From: Fennellomyces sp. T-0311
Taxonomy: Eukaryota; Mucoromycota; Mucoromycetes; Mucorales; Lichtheimiaceae
DNA length: 64,000 nt
Assembly: GCA_025266875.1 (NCBI GenBank)
Contig: JALLLT010000009.1
Location: 62,001-126,000, forward strand
Reading direction: 5' to 3'
The notes below the pieces were generated by a model, which saw nothing but the letters and a program-made list of their open reading frames with translations, did no database searches and was not told the origin of the DNA. How positions within the stretch are numbered: position 1 is the stretch's first letter; each line of letters opens with the position of its first letter. Below, in pieces: positions 55,386 through 64,000 of the stretch. Position numbers and translations under genes: made by a program.

Positions 55386-55865
55386 ATGGCCACCACAATT
55401 CGACCCGCCACTTCAGACGATGTTCCTCTCATTCTGAGCTTCATTAAAGAGCTTGCCTTGTACGAAAAAGCACCTGAAGCCGTGGTTGCCACCGAAGAAC
55501 TTTTGCACAAAAACCTGTTTGGAGACCGGCCATACGCCGAAGTGATTATTGCCTCCGTCGATGACAAGCCTGCTGGTTTCGCCTTATATTTCCACAACTT
55601 CAGCACGTGGGTCGGAAAGCCCGGATTGTATCTCGAGGATCTGTTCGTTCGCCCTGAGTTCCGTGGCCTTGGTGTTGGCAAGAAACTGCTGATCCAGGTC
55701 GCCACAATTGCCAAGGAGCGCGACTGTGGTCGCTACGAATGGGTTGTGTTGGACTGGAACGAGCCCTCCAGAAAGTTCTATGAGGCAATGGGCGCCAAGC
55801 CGCAGAAGGAATGGATTATTTATCGCGCTGAGGGCAAGTCCATAGATGATCTCGCTGCTATGTAG
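55386..55865 (+). CDS. GNAT N-acetyltransferase, diamine/spermidine acetyltransferase type
   Basis: A single exon of 159 residues without introns. It starts TIRPATSDDVPLILSFIKEL and continues with FALYFHNFSTWVGKPGLYLE, DLFVRPEFRGLGVGKKLL (acetyl-CoA motif with RxxGxG), and the end WVVLDWNEPSRKFYEAMGAK. The pattern GLYLEDLFV...RGxGxGKxLL with WNxxxxxFY is that of diamine N-acetyltransferases (SAT-like). It would acetylate small amines such as polyamines or thialysine with acetyl-CoA in the cytosol. It is intact and shares a short divergent promoter with the Ap4A phosphorylase gene. Confidence 0.92.
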   Translation: MATTIRPATSDDVPLILSFIKELALYEKAPEAVVATEELLHKNLFGDRPYAEVIIASVDDKPAGFALYFHNFSTWVGKPGLYLEDLFVRPEFRGLGVGKKLLIQVATIAKERDCGRYEWVVLDWNEPSRKFYEAMGAKPQKEWIIYRAEGKSIDDLAAM

Positions 55866-56325
55866 ATGTATTGTATCTGTATTTTATCAACGCCCTTGGG
55901 CTGCTATTTCTTACATAAACCGTATGTGTGTGATGCCCTTGTGGCGCCAAGAATCAATTCGACCATTTGAGTATAGGAAGCGAGTAACCCACCGAACAGT
56001 CCAAACTGACCCAGCGGTGTGTTTCGCTTTCGTGATCCGCTCGAAAGAAGGAACCTATAAACGTAGTTTGCGAATCGCGCAGCGGCAAAACTTATTTACC
56101 ATCTTAGCAGCGTTACAAAACATGCAATAGTGAACCACGTCGTTATGTCCAAGATAGGTGGCACAAAGCTACCATGCGTAATATGAATTGAAAGACATAC
56201 GTAAATCTAAGTGTTGCAAAGCCTAAGTGATAAATTCCGTAGCCACTCTCTAGATTAAGGCTATGAAAACATGCTTGGGGTAAGAAAAAATTGAAACTAT
56301 TTATTGTGGCGCTACGACTTACCAA
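55866..56325. other. No gene seen
   Basis: 3' flank of the GNAT gene up to the end of the TnpB-like element. No frame is supported. Confidence 0.5.
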
Positions 56326-57540
56326 GCCCATTCATCCTTCTGAATGACGCGCCTGGGATCCTGATTAATCGAAATATTAGTTACCTATGAAAGCTCAAGG
56401 GAAAATCGTATTATCAATGGGAGCAAACGCGGGAGAGTAGTTATTAGCAAGATAAGACTTGTGTTGCTTGGTTGTTGTTGTTGCTGCACGTCGGAAGGGG
56501 TGAAGACGAGGCCGTCCTTCGCAATCATCATAGAAAGAGTCATAAGTGCTATATTGAAACTGCCGATGCTGTCTCGGCTCATTGTGTTGCACCTGAGTTC
56601 GCGACTGGGACAAGCCATGTTGTGGCATATCTTCGACCCATTAGACTTTTTCTTCTTTCTTTGCCTGTGGTACATACGGTTGTGCAGACGCCGGAAACAA
56701 TAAGGACATATGGTTGACGACAAATGTTCATCGCCGACTACAGTACACTGAGCACATCGCGTCTTTGGTTTTTTTTTTTTGGAACCTCTGCGTGCATGCC
56801 CTCGTATCGGGCTGTTCCTTATACAATATTGTCATAGGTATCCATGAGAACAAACTCACGTGGAACCCAGCTTCCAAAACAGTTCAACACATGGCTTCCC
56901 TTTGTACTAGCAACGATTGCAGCTCGTGTCCGTGCTGAGAGTCGACGGTGTGCCTTCTTGTCTCGAACATCGTGCCTTTTCCTGTCTTTTTCCAACGATT
57001 TCGAACTCGCCTCCTTTCCAGCATGCTTCTCCCTCTCTCTTTTCTTGCGATGTTTTGTCGATAGAGTGATACAGATGATTTTTTGGCTGTAATCTCATGT
57101 GGGCATGACAATGAGGAAATGCATTCGAGCTGCTGTTGCTCAGGACAGGTAACGTCAATATCCATTGCTACTGATTCTTCACTGGGTCCAGAGGCAGAGA
57201 GATCAAGGTCATCATCTTCGTTAACGTACAATGTTGCGCACCTGTTAATATGTTCAAACATCGATCCCAATGTTGGGCCTGTCGTACGCATCGTAACCAC
57301 GATCCCGAGGTCGCTTCCAGAAACGAAATTGTTTGCGTTTCCAAGGTCAAAGTCTTTGGTCTTTGATATGACCTATAGAAGAATATCGAATCAGTGACAG
57401 CTCGTGTGATTGTTCAATTACAGTGTCACCTCCGGCTCTGAAGGCCTTGGTAAAGGCTGGCCCTTGTCCAACTGTTTCAGTTTATAGAGTTGCGCTCGTT
57501 TAGGGGCCAGCTCTTCAAGTGTATCCTCCATAATAACTCA
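56326..57540 (-). pseudogene. TnpB/Fanzor-like RuvC nuclease, catalytic half (copy 2)
   Basis: Minus strand. RuvC-I: NNFVSGSDLGIVVTM (about 57350-57300), joined upstream to LAPKRAQLYKLKQLDKGQPL by a GTGACA...CTATAG intron. RuvC-II: TRCAQCTVVGDEHLSSTICP (about 56760-56710). Zinc ribbon: CPYC and then CHNMAC. RuvC-III: SRDSIGSFNIALMTLSMMIA. All three acidic residues are present, but the frame is broken between the RuvC-I exon and the RuvC-II region (stop and shift near 56884). A polyglutamine stretch follows. The tail and last intron match copy 1 near 28.7 kb. Eukaryotic TnpB relatives of this kind are RNA-guided nucleases carried by transposons (family knowledge). The assignment is by motif only. 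Confidence 0.7.
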
Positions 57541-59300
57541 GTTTTGATCCGCTTGTCCTGTTGCCTTGGCATATGATTGGATGCTGTTTAAACTTCGCTC
57601 AAGGTTATCCGGTTGTTTCCCTATTTCGCGGAACAATCCATTTTTTGTATAAGTGAACCTGCGAAAGTCTTGCTTGCGGTGGTTTACTGTTTTGCCAGGC
57701 GACCGATATCCTTGGTGAGTTCCTGGATGTTTTGTTTCAGCTTTGGAGGCTTTGCCTGGCTAGCACGGTCTTGCTTTTCTTTCGTCTCGGGCATGATGAC
57801 CACCACCGACTTCGTCTCCAGCCAACCAACGGCCCAGCGGTTCGTGTACACTAGTACGTTACCCGGTCGGCGGCGCCCATGATTCCAGAGTAAATTGCTA
57901 ATCATCTTCATATCGAAGATACTCGCTAGCATGGTATCCCGAAAGTAGCTTGCAGTTCTAGCACTTGTAACCATCGCACTTTGACCGCCATATAAAGTGT
58001 ACCTGTCTCCAAGAGTTTCGTACAGGGATGTTGCATCCATAACCAAGGCGATCTTGGGCCTGGAATCTGGAACGAGCTTCCAAGATTGCTTGGACAATTT
58101 GATGGTTCCCATGACTTTTTTTGGTAAGCGTCGCCAGTGGCGCCAAGTTGAACACTGAGAGTTCTGGTGCCTTTCCTTTCTCTGGTTTGTGTGGTACAAA
58201 GGGCCGAAGGGCGTTGACGGCGTTCTCTACCACTTGTCCTTCCTCCCTCGAGACTGTGGTGCCCGAATACACTTGCTTTAGGATGTAAGACGCGGTGACC
58301 TGGTGCTCTATATTTAGAGTGTGTACGAGCATAGTAACCATTGTCAGTAGTGCGCGTATGGTTGCCATCTTGGTCTCGGCTTCACCTCCTTCGATATGGG
58401 TTCCTTCGCAAATATCTTACACCGCCAGCTCTTCATCATCAAAAGTCGTCCTCCAAAATCTTAACGGATTCTTCGTTTCGTCGCTCCTCTATCGCTTCAT
58501 CTTGATCTACATTCATATTCGCGCCGTCATCGTCTGAATCTTCCTGAATATGCTGTCCAATGCGGTCGTTCGGGATAAGGTCTGGTGTCAAAGCTGTGGC
58601 AACTTCCATGTACTCGATTAGCTTCAAAGCTCCTGCGCGTCTCTGAGCTTTTGGGAGTTCAACCTCAAAACCAGGTCGGTGCACATTTTCCTGTAGCACT
58701 GCTACCACTCGCGGTCTGAAAGAACAGAATCGCATGATGTAACTTGGTCCGGATCGAACTTGTCAAGATCCTTGGCATCATCGTCTCTTGGCTGACAATG
58801 TTGGATTACAGTGGTCTTGCAACGCAAAATATGGTGCCTTTGGCTCAACCCAGAAACGGCCGGCAGCGTATTCCCGCGGATAGCCATCTTCTTCGTCTTT
58901 GATTCGATCCTGTATATCCCAAAAGTATTTCGCGAGTACACCGTAATTTTTTTCTTTGTAGGCTTGATCGTCATCCTTGAGAATATGTGCTTCATCCCGG
59001 ATGGGGTCATTATCGACTTCTACACCAATATCATGATTTTGATCTTCCTCTTGCTCATCTATCAAGTCCTTTAAAGTTAAATAGTCGTCATCGATAGAAA
59101 CCTATATGAGTGGTAAATATATAACTATATATGAGTAGCAACTCTTTCTGGATAAAACCTGAGGAGAAGTAGCGCTTTGCTGATCATTTATAACGGACGA
59201 AGGTTCAGTCTCTAGGCTTCCATCATTGTCCTCAGTAGCTTCCGATGAATCTTCAGGAACAGGCCGAGAAAAGAACTGCTCCACTGTCATCTGTGAAGCA
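57541..59300 (-). pseudogene. Upstream half of the TnpB/Fanzor-like gene, broken
   Basis: Minus-strand coding pieces in order: an acidic start (FFSRPVPEDSSEATEDND, from about 59300), an intron ending TAG at 59103, an Asp/Glu-rich exon with YPREYAAGRFWVEPKAPYFA, then RRAGALKLIEYMEVATALTP, LNIEHQVTASYILKQVYSGT, NALRPFVPHKPEKGKAPELS, a frameshift at an A-run near 58115, then IALVMDATSLYETLGDRYTL and GNVLVYTNRWAVGWLETKSV. It leads toward the RuvC half with no other gene between. The function of these pieces is not recognised; they may be the long N-terminus of the nuclease or a separate element gene. Confidence 0.4.
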
Positions 59301-60000
59301 GCATGAGGAAGTGCAATTTTTTTTCATGCTTCCCAGAGGTCTCCCACAACCACGGCGTTTTTGGCTTGAAACCTGATCAGGCTGATCCGTACGTGTAATG
59401 ATCAAATATGGAGGAGGTGGATAGATCCCAAAAATGTGCAACGTAAAGAACCCGTGTTGAAAATGTTCTCACCAACAGAAACGATCAAAACGCCAAACGA
59501 CTTCCCCATGCACAGATGTGCTATACAAGGACAACACAACGTTTCCGAGCGCACAGTGGTAGCGGCTACCTTAACTCATAATCCCATTGGCTAGATGTTG
59601 GGTACTCTCCTACTATGGCTCAGGGAGCAACCGCTTAACTATCTATATCATTGGATGGGTGTCTACCCCAGTAGCTTTAACCCCACCGAGATTAGAGAGG
59701 CGAAACTGCGAAAACGAAAACATGGCAAAGTCACTTGCTTTTGGACGCTGATGAAGACCATGGTTTGGTCGTTTGCTACGTGGAACCAAGGGATGCATCC
59801 CAACTAACTACCCGCAAATTGAAGGAGAAGGACAATTGGGTTATACGCCCCACCTAGCCCAAATTAATACTTTTGTTAAGATGCGTAGATTACATTGGTA
59901 TCGGCAGATTTCGAGAGAGTAAGCACTTTTGTTGACTATTGTTCGAGTAACCCAGTGATCCACGTTCGTTGTCCCCGTCTCGACAATCTTCATCTTTTCG
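59301..60000. other. No gene seen
   Basis: Upstream flank of the TnpB-like gene. A 70-codon frame at 59595-59807 (basic, Trp-rich) has no motif. Confidence 0.4.
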
Positions 60001-60315
60001 GTGGCTTTCTTTCATAAAATCGGAGCTTCTCACATGTTATGTGCTCCCAATATAAACTACACTTTTATTCTCCAAGTTACCTCCAACAAGAGTACGTATC
60101 GCATTAGCGTAAAGCAAACACCTTATATCATGATCCAGTCTGGACTTCAACCTCAAGAACATGCCCTTCATAACCTACGGGAGCTTGATTTGCCGCTCAA
60201 GGATTTCTTTGAAGCTAATACAGCCGTTATCGCCACTGCCTACGTCAAAACACCCGTCGTACGTACCCTTCGCCGGGAACTGATCAGGCCATTTATCGAC
60301 ACAGAATTCTGGTAG
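60001..60315 (+). CDS. Hypothetical reading frame, unrecognised
   Basis: 104 codons with plausible composition (QPQEHALHNLRELDLPLKDF, then FFEANTAVIATAYVKTPVV) ending RPFIDTEFW. Not recognised. It may be one exon of a larger or decayed gene. The start codon is uncertain. Confidence 0.2.
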   Translation: MAFFHKIGASHMLCAPNINYTFILQVTSNKSTYRISVKQTPYIMIQSGLQPQEHALHNLRELDLPLKDFFEANTAVIATAYVKTPVVRTLRRELIRPFIDTEFW

Positions 60316-63300
60316 GCTCGGCTCGTCGTCAGCGCTTATGGGCTGAAAGGTACTGTGGGGGATATAAAAGAAAAGGCAAACGCTCGATCATTGGCATGAG
60401 TGAATTTAGACTCATCCATCCTTCTAAACAATACCATATGTCCTGATCGAAAATAGGGAACATAGAGCTGAGGAAAAGTAATGATCCCACATATTATTAT
60501 GGTGATGGCGCTCTAGGGGCAATAAAAAGTACTGTCATTAAGAGCAGCCAACTCTGTGTTAGTCAAGCATTATCCTTGATGTGATCAGCAAGCAGCGTTG
60601 GGTATGCTATGCTGACATACCCTAAAACGCCGCACGTAACGATCAAAACCTCCCAGCTTCTTTCCTAGCGTAATACGAACGATATTTTACATAGCCAGTA
60701 TAGTGTAGCAACATTCTGCTCTGTAGGTTTGATGCAAGTCGTTTTTAGGAGGCTTTATTCCAGCGTGCAAACTTGAAATATTAATCATGTTCAAAATGAA
60801 AAAGCAGAATATGATTTCTTTATCGTCTGATGACATGGGAATACATGCCAAAAGATATATAACAAAAAACACAAACCCGAAAGCACGACGTATTAAAAAG
60901 AAGGTGTAGGTTGCAGGACTAGTAGGTGTACATTGACAGACAGTTGCAATCAAGTCTGATAATATACATCGTTGACCAAAATCAGATCGGGCATCTCCGC
61001 ACCAACTCCCGGTAGAATCGAACCGTCGTCATCCACTCGTTCTTCATCTGTCCAACTAGGGTCGCAATCGATTGCTGACCATCACTATTGACGAATAGAA
61101 ATAACGGATACTTCGACCTCCTATCTTGGACGCTGCCGCTAGCCATGTAGCCATGCCTTTGCGTTTCGGCCAACAAGTCGTCGAAGCAGAGCATCACCGT
61201 TTACGTTTCCTCCCACGCATATCTATATACATAGCACCATTAGCGTTAGCAATATCTTTATTAGTATGAAAGATAATACATTGTTTCGAACTGCACAAGG
61301 GAGGATCAAGTATCTGGGCCAACCCTCGGTAAATAATGTGTTCCTGAATACATGACTACCCAACTAGGGATTATAATAATTTGCTCTGTGCCTTCGAAAT
61401 TCCCTTTCTGATGCCACAGTGTAACACATAAACAGCTACCTGATACTTGCAAACCATGCACATGGGCATAGATACATTACATACCAAATGGGAAAAGCAA
61501 TTCTTTCGAAAAACATTGCGGCTTGCGTGCAATAAAACTCATAATAGCGGTGTATACGAATCAGTCCAATAATTGATGAATGGATATACGCGAACTTCTC
61601 CCAAGGCAAGAACAAAGATGCAATATCTAGCATTTACTATTTCGATTACTCCATTACCGCTGGTCCCATACAGAAGCAAAAAGGTATTTGAACGGTAATA
61701 ATTTAATTATGTGAAGCTGACGACACAACATATCATAATTATGTAATAAGCGACACAAGAACTTGGTTCGACATTGAAGATACTCAAGTCTTTGGATAAG
61801 ACATTTCATTTGAATTATACAGACCATATATAAAAATTGCGCATATAGGAATATGTTAACGAGGCTTTACATGATATGTGGGGTGTCTCTCAGATCAGTG
61901 AAGCTGATAAATAGTAAATGATGCACGACCGAAACAAGAGAATTTGTCGCTATTCTCTGTGAGAAAGTAAGGCCAGCGCGCTAAGATTTTTCTTCTTTTT
62001 TCTTTTGCTGCTCAGCTACCAACTGCAGTGGTATGCTCTCGAATCCTGCATATATCGTGATAATTGTACTGACAAAGAGGCATCCTTTGTAGAACGCTGA
62101 CAGCCTCAAACACCACGTCCTCTATTTGTGTGCAGGTACTGCCAGTCCTGCCACCACGGAACATGATGAGTGGAGGCGTGCGTATAAACAGGGTATGTTA
62201 CGTAAAAATCCGCATAACGAAATTGCTTACTGAAGCCCAAAAATATGATACAGACCCAAATTCGATCGCACAAGTAATATGTCTTTTTGATAAGAGTACC
62301 TACATCGATCTGGCTTTCTCTACTTATTTCAATGACGCAACCGATAGCAATCAGGTACCGAGCGTGAAAGGGCAGCATGAATTTGACAACACGATCATTT
62401 TGAACGACAATATGTGATATCTGACGTGAAACGAGTTTGTGATGCAAGATTTCACAAAGCGGACGAAGGCACTTGTGGTTCGTTTATATTTATATAAAAT
62501 CTGATGTTCTGCCCTGACGAAGCACTGGGCCCAGAAAACAACAACAGATCAGCCGAATTGGCTAGCGACCCTTAGGCCCTAATGGCTTTATTACGATTGC
62601 TGTACTCTCTAGTATTTTTATATTTAGCACATGTGTATTGAAACACAAAGCACGCGCAAGTGCTTTGAAAGATAAATCGCTAAAAAGATTTACTGTGCCT
62701 TTGAAGGTAATTGTAAACTAGATAATAGCGATTGGAGTTAGAATACTCTTGCTGGTACTTAAACATCTAATTGAAAAGTTACAAATTTATTGTGGAATGT
62801 GTTAGATCTGCTCCTATAGGTATAAGGTTTCTTCTTTGCGTTACGGCGAGTTTGAGAAACAATATGTATAATGTACAGATACCGCGCCTGTAGAAAACTA
62901 GAATGCGAAGAAAGGCAGGTCACTCAAACTCTATGGCGCAGAATCCCATACTTTTCGATGGACAATGACAACCTTTCGAACCCAAATATGAGTTCTTATA
63001 CGTGGAAACGGAGGTGTACAGACACGCAAAGTCCCAGTACTCTGAACAGTAAGTTCCTATGGCACAGGAGAAAACGATATATAAATTATTATTAGTATTT
63101 ACTTTCTTATTATAGTGCATTGCAATCACTTGCTGTTGACTTAAATGATGAATGCTGGGAAATAATCTTCGTATCGAAAGTATTGAATGAAACCGGAATG
63201 CCGAAGTTAGATCGAAATTTCGAAGACTTTGAAAACAATCAGAAACAAGTATTCTGAGTATGATAATGACCTTAATCGCGCCTGGAGTCAGGTGGATGAG

Positions 63301-63474
63301 TTCCGGCATACAGTGAAAGCAAGCGAGGAATTCGATTACGCTGACCAGCTCAATCTGGACTGAGCACAACACACAATCATACCTCATTTTTTTGTATCAC
63401 CCTGGGGGGTCTTTTTCTCGCAAATTGATGCAGGTAGTCTGAAGAAAGGCCTACTGGTGCGCTTTTAGCATAAT
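60316..63474. other. No gene supported
   Basis: Only short frames. 62871-63095 and a stretch near 63120-63240 (LQSLAVDLNDECWEIIFVSK) could be pieces of one spliced gene, with an AG at about 63115, but nothing confirms this. Confidence 0.4.
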
Positions 63475-63807
63475 ATGTACCACTGCTTCGATTATTCGTT
63501 TATCAACACGCAAGAGTATGATTGCACGTGGCTGATAGTAAAGTTCAAGACAGGATGCTGCTGTATCTGTAACTTTTATAGCTTGTTGGACTTGACCAAC
63601 AGTCAATCGCAACATTGGCTAGATCGAACGAAGAGCGAAAGGGCGAACGACAACTCGATTCCGCCAAAAGTGCATGTCAAGAAGTCCGATCTGTTCCTGG
63701 CCAAGGGCGCCTATGTTGAATATAAGTGCTCCGAGGCTGGTGGCGTTGACAGCGCTGGCCCTGGAGTCAAGCTTTTGAAGGGCATATCAATCTCCCAAAA
63801 ATCATGA
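63475..63807 (+). CDS. Hypothetical reading frame near the window edge
   Basis: The latter part has reasonable coding character (PPKVHVKKSDLFLAKGAYVE, CSEAGGVDSAGPGVKLL). A further short open stretch follows after 63810 (EVTGQTRPYMHKELYLTRRL). Not recognised, and possibly spliced beyond the window. Confidence 0.25.
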   Translation: MYHCFDYSFINTQEYDCTWLIVKFKTGCCCICNFYSLLDLTNSQSQHWLDRTKSERANDNSIPPKVHVKKSDLFLAKGAYVEYKCSEAGGVDSAGPGVKLLKGISISQKS

Positions 63808-64000
63808 GAAATATCTCTTGAGGTTACAGGCCAAACTCGGCCATATATGCATAAGGAACTTTACCTCACCCGCCGCCTGCGTAGCCTAGATCTGAGGAAT
63901 GCTCTGACATAAACGAACGAAACGCACACTATCAGATTACATGAGTAGCCAGCAGGCAAAACTTACTCCGTACTGTCTCAATGTCCTAGCTAAGGCAGCA

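Noticed and set aside
1..64000. CRISPR arrays, rRNA operons, riboswitches
   Set aside because: No regularly spaced repeats with unique spacers and no rRNA core sequences were seen; the DNA is eukaryotic in gene structure.

Overview
The window looks like accessory, transposon-rich DNA from an early-diverging filamentous fungus, most likely Mucoromycota. This is an inference from three things: many short spliced introns (about 45-80 nt, donors GTATGT/GTAAGT, acceptors TAG/CAG); ordinary fungal housekeeping genes (PEX22-like, yapsin-like aspartic protease, Ap4A phosphorylase, rhomboid, GNAT, MFS); and transposon families resembling those I associate with this phylum. No rRNA, tRNA or CRISPR was found.

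Layout. 0.4-1.5 kb: a decayed gene of a coiled-coil 'HWAA' family. 2.5-8.85 kb (minus): one very long broken gene whose eight exons join in phase into a FAR1-like / MULE transposase / SWIM / USP-type cysteine protease / RTC4-like protein. It is interrupted by a TA-flanked Tc1/mariner-like element (2918-4787). 9.9-22.4 kb is a nest: a LINE holds a TA-flanked DNA transposon with long terminal inverted repeats (11974-19967), which itself holds a young MULE (13477-17511) with 423-bp near-identical terminal repeats, a 9-bp target duplication and a transposase fused to an OTU protease. A second, 5'-truncated LINE follows directly. 22.6-28.8 kb: another Tc1-like two-gene relic, a second HWAA relic and a truncated TnpB/Fanzor relic. 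29.0-31.6 kb: PEX22-like gene and GPI-type aspartic protease. 32.6-33.5 kb: LINE tail and a possible small Cys-rich secreted protein. 35.1-43.7 kb: a second nest, where a Tc1/mariner-like element is split by a LINE tail and by a 5.3-kb CACTA-like element with a tnp2-type transposase and a divergent HWAA-family partner. 43.9-50.4 kb: a divergent gene pair (TcuA-like flavoprotein and MFS anion permease) bracketed by inverted copies of an LTR-like repeat. 51.4-54.2 kb: tandem rhomboid-like genes. 54.2-55.9 kb: divergent Ap4A phosphorylase and GNAT genes. 56.3-59.3 kb: a longer broken TnpB/Fanzor-like gene. 59.5-64 kb: no recognisable genes.

The most unusual content is two MULE lineages in one window that have each acquired a different deubiquitinase-type protease fold (USP+RTC4 in one, OTU in the other). 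The HWAA protein family also appears to be the second gene of a fungal CACTA element. Many relics carry premature stops or codon changes, several of which fit C:G to T:A transitions.
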